This document shows, in pieces, positions 6,236 to 13,549 of a stretch of 25,003 nucleotides of DNA; the stretch's first letter is position 1, and each line of letters starts with the position of its first letter. The notes under the pieces are model-generated. The model searched no databases and had not been told where the DNA came from. It saw only the letters and a program-made list of their open reading frames with translations. A program made the translations under genes and the position numbers. Origin of the DNA: an uncultured Oscillibacter sp. (GTDB lineage: Bacteria; Bacillota; Clostridia; Oscillospirales; Oscillospiraceae); NCBI GenBank assembly GCA_910589315.1, contig CAJUTB010000038.1, positions 1 through 25,003 on the forward strand, read 5' to 3'.

Positions 6236-7635
6236 CTCCGCTGCGTTCGATCGAAGAAGAAACTCCAGAAGAAACTCCAGAAGAAACTCCAGAAGAAACT
6301 CCGGAAGAAACCCCGGAAGACCCCTCAGGAGAACCCGCAGAAGAAGCCCCAGAAGAAAACCAGGAAACTCCCGTGGAAGAAGAAATTCCCGGCCTGGAGG
6401 CGGGCGTCGTAGTGGCAGGCGTCACGCTGATTCAGAATCGCCATATTGCCTACGCCCTGGGCGACGGAAAAGCTATGCCCTCCTTCAACCCCTGGCGGCG
6501 GGTTACGCGGGCCGAGGCGGCGCAGATGCTCTGCCGCCTTTTGCCGGAGGAAACGCTGGTCTCGCCGGCATCCTATGCCGACTTGCCTGTAAACGCATGG
6601 TATTCCTATGCCTCCAGTATCATGGGCGGACTTGGCGTCATGCGCTCCGGCGAGGAAACCTTCCAGCCCGGCGAGGAAATTACCCGCGGTGAGTTCGTTC
6701 GCAGTCTGGCCTGTTTCTTCCCCCTGCGGGATGACGCAGAGCAGTTCCCGGATGTTCCAGCAGATTCCCCCGACGCGCCCTTTATCCGTTCCGCCAGAGC
6801 CTACGGCTGGACCCAGGGCAACAAAGACGGCCTCTTTTGTCCGGAAAATCTCCTTACCCGGGCCGAAGCGGTCGTGATGATCAACCGCGCCCTGGGCCGT
6901 CAGGCCGATTCGGAGTACATTGGGACATATCATCCTGCATTTTATATTGACGTTTCGCCGGAAACGTGGTTTTATTATGATGTGATGGAGGCTTCCGTCT
7001 ATCACGACCACACCGGCGGGGAAACTGACGAACGCTGGACCTCCCACGCGGTCAGGCAGACCGTTCCCACCGAGGGATTCCATCTGGTCAACGGCTGGCT
7101 GTTCTTCTACGACAGCGCCAGGGGCGATGTCGTGCGCAGCGGAATTTCCGGCGGCCATACTTTTGACATCAACGGTCATTTCACCACCGGAAACGCCGAG
7201 TTGGACAGTAAACTTCGGAACATCGTCCTAAGCAAAACCACCCCCGATATGACCCAGGAACAAAAGCTCCGCGCTCTGTATGTATACACGCGGGATTCGT
7301 TCACCTACCTCCGCCGTCCCGCCTATCCCTTCGGCGCTACGGATTTTATGGAGGAAGATGCCCTTCGGATTCTGAACACCGGCTATGGAAACTGCTATTG
7401 CTACGCGGCCCTGTTCTGGTATCTCTCCCGCTGGCTTGGCTATGACGCCCGGATTTTCAACGGCACCCTTGGGAAAAATCGCGCGCCCCATTCCTGGGTG
7501 GAGATCACGATGGACGGCACGCCGTACATATTTGACACAGAGCTGGAAATGGCCTACCGCCGCAAAAACCGGTTTGATATCAACCTCTATAAGTTCCAGG
7601 ATCTCGAAAACAGATGGCGGTATGTGCGTCCCTGA
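6223..7635 (+). CDS. SLH-domain surface protein with transglutaminase-like domain
   Basis: Numbered from the ATG at 6223 (470 residues), the protein has five EETP repeats (residues about 12-35) and an acidic linker to about 60. Three SLH modules follow (about 70-110, 115-165, 175-225), each with the TRAEA or TRGEF signature. Next comes a short GW-type segment (VNGWLFFYDS), then a transglutaminase-like fold with Cys391 in GNCYCYA, His423 in PHSWVEI and Asp438 in FDTELE. SLH modules bind secondary wall polymers. The transglutaminase fold may cross-link or hydrolyse peptides at the surface. This start has no binding site and no signal peptide; the real start is 6122 in another frame across seven G. 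As assembled, the secreted form is not made. Confidence 0.85.
   Translation: MGGLAPLRSIEEETPEETPEETPEETPEETPEDPSGEPAEEAPEENQETPVEEEIPGLEAGVVVAGVTLIQNRHIAYALGDGKAMPSFNPWRRVTRAEAAQMLCRLLPEETLVSPASYADLPVNAWYSYASSIMGGLGVMRSGEETFQPGEEITRGEFVRSLACFFPLRDDAEQFPDVPADSPDAPFIRSARAYGWTQGNKDGLFCPENLLTRAEAVVMINRALGRQADSEYIGTYHPAFYIDVSPETWFYYDVMEASVYHDHTGGETDERWTSHAVRQTVPTEGFHLVNGWLFFYDSARGDVVRSGISGGHTFDINGHFTTGNAELDSKLRNIVLSKTTPDMTQEQKLRALYVYTRDSFTYLRRPAYPFGATDFMEEDALRILNTGYGNCYCYAALFWYLSRWLGYDARIFNGTLGKNRAPHSWVEITMDGTPYIFDTELEMAYRRKNRFDINLYKFQDLENRWRYVRP
6225..6231 (+). repeat. Seven-G homopolymer at the frame break
   Basis: A run of seven G separates the signal-peptide frame from the SLH frame. One extra G restores one long reading frame of about 504 residues. 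Such short G tracts are classical slippage sites for on/off switching of surface proteins. They are also where sequencing errors occur. Confidence 0.85.
6256..6315 (+). repeat. 12-bp in-frame tandem repeat (GAAGAAACTCCA)
   Basis: Five consecutive 12-base units encode Glu-Glu-Thr-Pro. The first three are identical; the fourth ends CCG and the fifth has ACCCCG. A partial sixth follows. Copy number can vary without changing frame, giving a length-variable stalk between the N-terminus and the SLH modules. Confidence 0.9.
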
Positions 7636-7665
7636 CGTGTGGATTTTAAGAAAAAGGAGAACCTT

Positions 7666-8322
7666 ATGAAAAAGAAATCTTTCGTATGCTTGCTGGTCAT
7701 TGCGTTGTTATGCGCTCTGTGCGCCTGCGGCGGGCCGGCGCCCCAGACAGAAGAAGCTGGAGAGCCGGAGAATTCCGCCCAGACGGAAACCGGACAGATG
7801 CCGAAAAGCCTGGTTTCTCCGGAGGACGGCGGAGAAGATTCAGAAAATTCCGGCGGCGAGGCTCCCGGCGCGGGAGAGGAACCGTCCAACACACCCGAGG
7901 AAGAAATTTCGGACACGCCGCCGGTACAGGCGGAAACGTCCCCGGCGGAATCCCAGACCGCTCCTGCCGCGAAGCCGGAACAAACCCAGCCTGCGCTACA
8001 GGAACCGCCTCCGGCTCCGGCGGAAAAGCCCGCCGCTCCGCAGACGGCCCCGGCGGAGAAGCCTGCGGCCCCGGAACCCGAGTCCACACCGGAACCCGAC
8101 CCGGAACCAGCTCCCGCCCCCGCGGACCCCAAGACGGTTGCTCAGGGGTTGGTGGGCCATCCGGTAAGCGAGCTGTACGCGGCGATTGGCCGTCCGATTT
8201 CGTCGGATTACGCGCCCAGCTGCCTGGTGGAAAACGGTGAGGACGGCGAATTGGTTTACGAAGGATTTGTCGTTTACACGGAGAAAGGCCCGGATTTTGA
8301 AACGGTCTACGCAGTGATGTAG
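7666..8322 (+). CDS. Pro/Glu-rich lipoprotein with small C-terminal domain
   Basis: The ATG at 7666 follows AAAGGAGAACCTT. The 218-residue product starts with a lipoprotein signal, MKKKSFVCLLVIALLCALCAC, cut into L-C-A before C21, so it should be lipid-anchored outside the membrane. Residues about 25-160 are a low-complexity Pro/Glu/Ala/Thr linker with repeated PAEKPAAP. The last 55 residues form a compact domain (VGHPVSELYAAIGRPISS and VYEGFVVYTEKG) that I do not recognise by name. It lies 30 bases after the SLH gene and 11 bases before the M15 peptidase gene. The long flexible linker suggests it spans the wall to present the small domain. Function unknown. Confidence 0.75.
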   Translation: MKKKSFVCLLVIALLCALCACGGPAPQTEEAGEPENSAQTETGQMPKSLVSPEDGGEDSENSGGEAPGAGEEPSNTPEEEISDTPPVQAETSPAESQTAPAAKPEQTQPALQEPPPAPAEKPAAPQTAPAEKPAAPEPESTPEPDPEPAPAPADPKTVAQGLVGHPVSELYAAIGRPISSDYAPSCLVENGEDGELVYEGFVVYTEKGPDFETVYAVM

Positions 8323-8333
8323 GAGGAATTCCC

Positions 8334-10478
8334 ATGTTTCCCAAACGCTGGTTTGTGCTGTCCGTTGTCTGTTTGGCAGCGGCCGTTTCGGCTGCGGCTT
8401 ACTGTATTACGCCTGGATGCCCCCTGCCCGTTTTCGGACAGGGGGACCTTCAGATTTTCTGGAACGGCAGCGGCGAACTGTCCTTGGCGTGGCCGGAAGC
8501 GGATTCCTGCGCCGAATACCAAGTGAGTGTACGAAGCAGCTCTCAGCATTTTGAAGAACGCTGTACGGATACCCGCGCCTCCTTTTCCGGCCTCTTCGAC
8601 GGAGAACGGCTTCGCGTGGCGGTCCGCGCCGTGTCCGAGGGGGAAAACCTCTTTGGCATGGTCCGGCAGGTCAAGAGCTGGAAGACCTTGAAAGCGTCTG
8701 TGTCTCCGGTGGAAGTGAGCGCCCTCACGCTGGAAGGAACGATTGAGCCGGGAAACGTCTGGCTCTCCTGGAACGGCACGCAGGGCAAACGTTATGAGAT
8801 CTGCGCCATAGAAGATGGGATTTCCTATCCGGTGGCCTCCACCAGAGGCAAGGCGCTGACGCTGCGTTTCGGCGCAGAATTGGAGTATCCTTCCAGTGAT
8901 CAGCCGTTTGACGTTGTGGTCCGCGAGGGATTCTCCGGCAAGGGATATACCCTCTATGGCCCGCCGTCCAACCGGCTTTCCCTAAAACGCAGCGATCTGA
9001 TGAACGACCGGCTGTTTCTTACCTGGGAGGAAACTGAGCCTTGGCATTATACCCTTTTGTGGTCCGAGGCCCGGGGGGATTCTTATAAGCTTCAGCAGTG
9101 GCGGAACGGCGGCTGGGAGACTATTTTCTCCATGGATTCCGGACCGCAGTCCGTCAGCTATGACGTAGGCCGCGTCGGGTCCGGTTCCCTTCAGCGTTAC
9201 CGTCTGGCGTCGGAGGACCGCGCCGGAAACGAGCTGTACGCGGAAGAGATTTCGTTTTATGCGGATGTTTCTCCCGTTTACGCCGCCGTCTGGCCTGTGA
9301 CGGACCTGACGTGTTATGCCGCCCCCAACACCGCCCAGCCCCAGGGCAGTATTCCCGCCGGGACCACCCTCTGCGTTTTGGAGGAAAGCGGCGAATGGTT
9401 TCAGGTGCGTTATCAGGACGAGTATGTTTATATTGACAAGCGTTTCTGCCTGATCAACCTGCCGGAGTATCTGGGCGACTACTGCGCCTATGATATTACA
9501 AACAGCTATGCTTCGGCGTTCAAAGTTCATGACCGTCCGCTGGCTCAAATCACCCGGCAGCCCCTGCCTGGGTTTGAGCACGTACAGACGAAAGGCGGTT
9601 TTCTAGTACCTTGCCTGTATCCCTGCGCGGAAAAACTGCTGGACGCCGCCAAAGCGGCCATTGCCGACGGCAACCGCCTGAAAATCTATGAGGCGTTCCG
9701 CCCGCAGCAAGCCTCTGACTTTCTCTATGAGACGGCATCGAAGCAAATGGAACTTCCCGCTCTGCTGGAAGACGCCGAAGGCAACGCCGCAGACCCGGTG
9801 ACAGGAGAGCGCGTGGACCTTTCCACCGGGCTTCCGCCGGAACCTGAGGAGGAAGATACGGAACAAACGGATTCCGAAACGGCAGAGCCGGAGGAAGATG
9901 CCGCCGGATCGCCGGGAACCCAGCGGATTCCGGTAGACCCGAACCCTCCCGAACGTCCGGAGGCCCCGGAACCGGCGGAAAATTCTCAAACGGATTCTGC
10001 CGAACCCCAGCCCGTCCCCGACACCTACCTTAAAATCATGGCCGGGAACCGCCGTCTTACCTTGGACGATTTTCTGGGCAGCGGCATTTCCGGCCACAGT
10101 CAAGGCACGGCCCTGGACATTACCCTGGAGGAACTGGATTCCGGCGCAGAACTGGCCATGCAGAGCCGGATGCATGATTTGAGCTGGCATTCCACAACCT
10201 ATCAAAACAACGATCACGCCAAACGTCTGGCGGACTACCTGACCGCCGCCGGTATGAGCGGGACCGCCTCGGAATGGTGGCATTTTCAGGACAACAGCGT
10301 CCTGGGAATTCTCCCGGCGGACGCCGGTCTGGCGGAGGGCGTAAGCCCCTTTGGACTGGTCCGCGACAGCCAGGGCTGGCGCTGCCGCACCGACCGCGGA
10401 ACCTTTGCCAAAAACACGATTGTAACCGTGGATGAAATTCCATATACGGTGGATGAGGACGGATATCTTATTGATTAA
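8334..10478 (+). CDS. Membrane-anchored M15 D,D-peptidase (VanX/DdpX type)
   Basis: The 714-residue protein has an N-terminal membrane anchor (residues 7-25). Beta-rich segments resembling fibronectin type III folds cover about 35-315 (LAWPEADSCAEYQVSV is typical). An SH3-like segment lies at about 318-380. The C-terminal zinc peptidase has R456 in EAFRPQ, H588 and D595 in SGHSQGTALD, and E647 and H650 in EWWHF, the full M15 ligand and catalytic set. Such enzymes cleave D-Ala-D-Ala dipeptide or wall peptide ends. An acidic Pro-rich insert (about 500-563) splits the catalytic domain between R456 and H588. A good binding site, TAGGAGGAATTCCC, precedes the ATG and overlaps the previous stop. Because it is exported, a wall-remodelling role is likelier than vancomycin resistance. 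That role is inferred. Confidence 0.85.
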   Translation: MFPKRWFVLSVVCLAAAVSAAAYCITPGCPLPVFGQGDLQIFWNGSGELSLAWPEADSCAEYQVSVRSSSQHFEERCTDTRASFSGLFDGERLRVAVRAVSEGENLFGMVRQVKSWKTLKASVSPVEVSALTLEGTIEPGNVWLSWNGTQGKRYEICAIEDGISYPVASTRGKALTLRFGAELEYPSSDQPFDVVVREGFSGKGYTLYGPPSNRLSLKRSDLMNDRLFLTWEETEPWHYTLLWSEARGDSYKLQQWRNGGWETIFSMDSGPQSVSYDVGRVGSGSLQRYRLASEDRAGNELYAEEISFYADVSPVYAAVWPVTDLTCYAAPNTAQPQGSIPAGTTLCVLEESGEWFQVRYQDEYVYIDKRFCLINLPEYLGDYCAYDITNSYASAFKVHDRPLAQITRQPLPGFEHVQTKGGFLVPCLYPCAEKLLDAAKAAIADGNRLKIYEAFRPQQASDFLYETASKQMELPALLEDAEGNAADPVTGERVDLSTGLPPEPEEEDTEQTDSETAEPEEDAAGSPGTQRIPVDPNPPERPEAPEPAENSQTDSAEPQPVPDTYLKIMAGNRRLTLDDFLGSGISGHSQGTALDITLEELDSGAELAMQSRMHDLSWHSTTYQNNDHAKRLADYLTAAGMSGTASEWWHFQDNSVLGILPADAGLAEGVSPFGLVRDSQGWRCRTDRGTFAKNTIVTVDEIPYTVDEDGYLID

Positions 10479-10508
10479 CTCTCAGGCCGCCAAACGAGGA
10501 GGTTTCTT

Positions 10509-11321
10509 TTGGAACGTTACCGCCTGAAAAACATCATTATCCTGATTCTGGTGCTGGTAAACGCCTTTTTGCTGGCGTCGCTGTCCATCCGCAAGTCTGC
10601 GGAGCAGGACGCCTTCCGCCGCACGGCGGAACAGCTGGTCGCACTTTTTGAGGCCGACGGCATGACGCTGGACATCTACGCCATCTCCCGGGACACGCCT
10701 CCGGACGCGCTGACCCTCGCACGGGACACGACCCTGGAGCAAAAGGCGGCCGGATATCTGCTGGACGGCTCGCCCACCGGGAACGATCAGGGCGGCGGAA
10801 TTTACGAGTATCGGACTGCGGCGGGAACCGCCCTGTTCCGGTCCAGCGGCAGTTTTGAGGCTTCCGGCGTTCTGGCGGAGGAGGATGCAGAGGAATTCTG
10901 CCGGAAATTCTGCCATACGTTTTCCTTCAGCGAACCGGTTTTCCAATTGGAAAACGGCAGCGGCACAGCGGTTGCTCAGTGTTTATACAATCATCTGCCG
11001 GTTTTTAACTGCAACGTTACATTCACCATTGAGGAAGGCGTGCTTACTGCCGTGGACGGCATACTGTTGCCTGCAAACGGCACGCCAACCGCCAATACAC
11101 AAACGCCATTGAGCGCGGCAGGAGCGTTGGCGGCTTTCCAGCGAATGCGTCAGGAGACGGTGGCCGTGGTGTCGGCAGTCGTCGGAACCGATTTGTGTTA
11201 TGAACTGCAAACCGGCAGTGCGCCGATGTCGCTGGTTCCGGCGTGGCGCGTGGCGACTGACACGGCGGATTATTACGTCAATTGCCAGACCGGCGTCGTA
11301 ACGGCTGGCGTCGCGTCTTAA
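10509..11321 (+). CDS. YycI/YycH-like membrane-anchored protein
   Basis: The start is TTG at 10509, preceded by ACGAGGAGGTTTCTT. The 270-residue product has a single N-terminal membrane span (KNIIILILVLVNAFLLASL, residues 7-25) after a short basic cytoplasmic tail, the layout of YycI, the regulator of the WalRK wall-homeostasis kinase. The rest is extracytoplasmic, with a PepSY/YycI-like end (SLVPAWRVATDTADYYVN). Similarity is by layout and impression only; a plain unknown membrane protein is possible. It is the last gene of the cluster, 30 bases after the peptidase gene and followed by a terminator. Linkage with wall genes fits a wall-sensing or scaffold role. Confidence 0.5.
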   Translation: MERYRLKNIIILILVLVNAFLLASLSIRKSAEQDAFRRTAEQLVALFEADGMTLDIYAISRDTPPDALTLARDTTLEQKAAGYLLDGSPTGNDQGGGIYEYRTAAGTALFRSSGSFEASGVLAEEDAEEFCRKFCHTFSFSEPVFQLENGSGTAVAQCLYNHLPVFNCNVTFTIEEGVLTAVDGILLPANGTPTANTQTPLSAAGALAAFQRMRQETVAVVSAVVGTDLCYELQTGSAPMSLVPAWRVATDTADYYVNCQTGVVTAGVAS

Positions 11322-11336
11322 AGAAAAATTTTTTTC

Positions 11337-11378
11337 AAAAAGAAATCCCTCCGGTAAAACCGGGGGGACTTCTTTTTT
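11337..11378 (+). terminator. Bidirectional terminator of the envelope cluster
   Basis: A stem of about 18 bp (11337-11354 with 11360-11377, one mismatch and one wobble) with loop TAAAA is flanked by A-rich sequence upstream and TTCTTTTTT downstream. It closes the cluster starting at 3302 and would also stop leftward transcripts from the orphan gene to the right. Confidence 0.85.
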
Positions 11379-11379
11379 A

Positions 11380-11711
11380 CGGTTTCTGGCGCCGGGATAC
11401 AGCGCAGCAAGCGGAAGATGCTCCTTGTTCCGTCCGCCATAGACGTTTTTGTCCTGCTCCGGCAGGCTCTCCGGAATATCCAGGCGAACACATCCCTTGC
11501 GGCCCAAATAATGAACATAGACCGCCAACGTCCAGCCCTCAAACGCCGCGCCGTTTTTCTGCATATTGCAAGGGGAGCGGTCCGAGTCAAAGCCCCGCTT
11601 TGTACGAAAGGTCATCGTCAGCACGCCGTCTTCCATTTCTTTAATATTCTGCCCCGCGGCGCTTTGTCCATTTTGAAATCCCCTCCCGCTGTTCTTCCCG
11701 CGCCTGAACAT
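11380..11711 (-). CDS. Possible orphan gene of unknown function, C-terminus uncertain
   Basis: On the minus strand a frame opens at GTG 11723 or ATG 11711, 14 bases below a strong promoter. It shows natural-looking codon choice with G/C in third positions: KEMEDGVLTMTFRTKRGF, then AAFEGWTLAVYVHYLGRKGC, then VRLDIPESLPEQDKNVYGG. I do not recognise the family. The in-frame reading continues through the terminator and antisense to the YycI-like gene, down to 10983. A stop in the next frame (11377-11379) sits just before the terminator, which suggests a late frameshift. No clear ribosome binding site precedes either start. It is a candidate small cytoplasmic protein or decayed gene. The coordinates given cover only the part I consider plausible. 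Confidence 0.4.
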
Positions 11712-11731
11712 ATTCCAATCCACATAGGGAA

Positions 11732-11760
11732 ATTATACAATGACAGGCAAAAATCTGCAA
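11732..11760 (-). promoter_or_regulatory. Sigma-A promoter reading leftward
   Basis: TTGCAG (11760-11755) and TATAAT (11737-11732) on the minus strand are 17 bases apart, identical to the promoter of the integrase remnant. Initiation near 11725 puts the orphan frame almost at the 5' end of the transcript. Confidence 0.65.
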
Positions 11761-11813
11761 TCCAAAATATCAGCCAGCGGTTTTCTCCCGGTGCAAAAGA
11801 GCAAGGCGCCGCC

Positions 11814-11842
11814 TTGAAACACTGGATAAAGCATGCTATAAT
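11814..11842 (+). promoter_or_regulatory. Sigma-A promoter of the GH13 gene
   Basis: TTGAAA (11814-11819) and TATAAT (11837-11842) have a 17-base spacer. The start would be near 11849, giving a leader of nearly 100 bases before the ATG at 11946. It diverges from the leftward promoter at 11732-11760, about 55 bases away. Confidence 0.75.
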
Positions 11843-11945
11843 ACGATGCAGGCAGAAATTCCCCTTGACCGCCTTCCATGACGCGGCGGCGTTCTGTATC
11901 CGTGCTGCCGCAGAACAACTCTATAACCAGAAAGGAATCATTCAT

Positions 11946-13259
11946 ATGTGGGCCGAACACAGTGTTTTTTATCAAATTTATCCCCTGGGCTTCTGCGGCG
12001 CGCCGCTGGAAAACGACGGTATTTTGACAAACCGAATTGAAAAAGTTGCCGGTTGGGCCGGACACATCCAGCGTCTCGGGGCGGACGCCCTGTATCTCTC
12101 CCCCATCTTCGAGAGCGACCGCCACGGCTACGATACACGGGACTACCGGAAAATCGACTGCCGCTTAGGTTCCAACGAGGATTTCGCCAAGGTCTGCAAG
12201 GTACTCCATGACCACGGCATCCGCGTCGTTCTGGACGGCGTGTTCAACCACGTGGGCCGGGGCTTCTGGGCCTTCCGGGACGTACAGGAAAAAAAGTGGA
12301 ACTCTCCCTATAAAGATTGGTTCCACATCAATTTCGACGGCAATTCCGGCTATAACGACGGCTTTTGGTACGAGGGCTGGGAGGGCCATTTCGAACTGGT
12401 AAAGCTCAACCTCCGGAATCCCGCCGTTGTGGATTACCTGCTGGACTGCGTGCGCTTCTGGGTGGAGACGTTCGGCATCGACGGCCTGCGCCTGGATGTG
12501 GCCTACTGTCTCGACAAAGATTTTCTGTACCGTCTCCGCCAGTTTACCGAAGAACTGAAACCGGATTTCTTCCTCGTTGGAGAAACCCTTCACGGCGACT
12601 ACAACCAATGGACCGGCGACGGCCTCCTGCACAGCTGCACAAACTACGAGTGCTACAAGGGGCTGTATTCCAGCTTCAATTCCATGAATATGTTTGAGAT
12701 CATTCACAGCCTGAAGCGGCAGTTTGGGCCGGAAAACTGGACGCTTTACAAGGGAAAGCACCTGCTTTGCTTCGTGGACAATCATGATGTGACGCGGGTG
12801 GCCAGCATCCTGCAAAATCCGAATCACCTGCCCCTGATCTACGGCCTGCTGTTTGGTATGCCGGGAATTCCCTGCCTGTATTACGGCAGCGAGTGGGGCG
12901 CGCTGGGCGAAAAGGCCAGGGGCAGCGACGACGCCCTTCGTCCCGCCTTCGCCCAGCCGGAATGGACCACGCTGACGGACCAGATCGCCGCCATGGCGAA
13001 GGCCCATCGGGAGAGCGACGCCCTCTGCAACGGCGATTTCAAGGATGTCGTCCTTACAAACCATCAAACCATTTTCCAGCGTTCCACAGACCGCGAGCGG
13101 GTGCTGGTGGCGATCAACGCTTCCGACGCGCCCTATACCGCGCATTTTGACGCAGGCTGCGGACAGGCGGTGGACCTTCTTACGGGAAAACTCCACGATT
13201 TCGGCGGAGGCAGCGAACTGCCGCCGTACAGCGTGGCTTTCTGGAAGTGCGAACGCTAA
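11946..13259 (+). CDS. GH13 alpha-glucanase (cyclomaltodextrinase/neopullulanase type)
   Basis: The 437-residue protein has no signal peptide, so it should act in the cytoplasm on short alpha-1,4-glucans such as maltodextrins. The four GH13 signatures are present: DGVFNHVG (D97, H102), GLRLDVAY with nucleophile D184 and R182, VGETLHGD with acid/base E213, and FVDNHDVTR with H280 and D281. The (beta/alpha)8 barrel is followed by a short C-terminal beta domain (VLVAINASDAPY). It lacks the N-terminal starch-binding extension of larger neopullulanases. ATG at 11946 with AAAGGAA upstream is chosen over far-upstream in-frame starts, which precede the promoter and encode unlike sequence. Exact specificity cannot be set from sequence. 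Confidence 0.9.
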   Translation: MWAEHSVFYQIYPLGFCGAPLENDGILTNRIEKVAGWAGHIQRLGADALYLSPIFESDRHGYDTRDYRKIDCRLGSNEDFAKVCKVLHDHGIRVVLDGVFNHVGRGFWAFRDVQEKKWNSPYKDWFHINFDGNSGYNDGFWYEGWEGHFELVKLNLRNPAVVDYLLDCVRFWVETFGIDGLRLDVAYCLDKDFLYRLRQFTEELKPDFFLVGETLHGDYNQWTGDGLLHSCTNYECYKGLYSSFNSMNMFEIIHSLKRQFGPENWTLYKGKHLLCFVDNHDVTRVASILQNPNHLPLIYGLLFGMPGIPCLYYGSEWGALGEKARGSDDALRPAFAQPEWTTLTDQIAAMAKAHRESDALCNGDFKDVVLTNHQTIFQRSTDRERVLVAINASDAPYTAHFDAGCGQAVDLLTGKLHDFGGGSELPPYSVAFWKCER

Positions 13260-13288
13260 GATTTTGACGGATAGGCATGGTCCTGAAA

Positions 13289-13474
13289 ATGAAAAACCAG
13301 CTTCGCGGACTCGCCCTGATTTTGATTGGAATTCCATTGACAATCGTTGCGGTAACGGATCCGTGAATTCTGATGCTCGGAGGAGCTGTTGGACGGGTCT
13401 TAATCCCTGTAATCTCGATGATTGCCAGCATAACCGGTCTGTTCCTGTGCTTCAAACGGGAAAAAAGCCGCTGA
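13289..13474 (+). pseudogene. Small two-span membrane protein interrupted by TGA
   Basis: ATG 13289 opens a frame encoding 25 residues (KNQLRGLALILIGIPLTIVA) up to TGA 13364-13366. The same frame continues without shift for about 35 residues with a second hydrophobic segment (VLIPVISMIASITGLFLCF), a basic tail, and TGA 13472-13474. A Trp codon TGG mutated to TGA would explain it. Alternatively two tiny peptides are made, since the second half has its own ATG at 13373, though GGAGGAGC lies after it, not before. An upstream ATG at 13277 is in frame. No family is recognised. It sits between the GH13 and aldolase genes. Confidence 0.5.
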
Positions 13475-13549
13475 AGCGCAGTTTGAATGAGCGGGCGCGT
13501 AAAGATTCGCACAAGACAACCAACTTTGAAAATAAGGAGGGGATGGAAT

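Noticed and set aside
6256..6324. CRISPR-like array
   Set aside because: The repeats are contiguous 12-base units without spacers and encode EETP in frame. No CRISPR array or cas gene was seen anywhere in the window.
6177..6692. Plus-strand Arg/Asn-rich frame over the SLH gene
   Set aside because: It is the 12-bp repeat read in another frame (RRNS units), without domains.
10120..10400. VanX-type vancomycin resistance locus
   Set aside because: The peptidase is membrane-anchored with large extracellular domains, and there are no vanH, vanA-type ligase or vanRS genes nearby.
11418..11945. N-terminal extension of the GH13 frame
   Set aside because: The frame is open upstream but precedes the promoter at 11814-11842, and the GH13 family start fits ATG 11946 with AAAGGAA.
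13364..13366. TGA as recoded codon (selenocysteine or Trp)
   Set aside because: Other genes use TGA as a normal stop (for example rpsF neighbours and the GH13 region use standard stops), and I saw no selenocysteine insertion hairpin after it.
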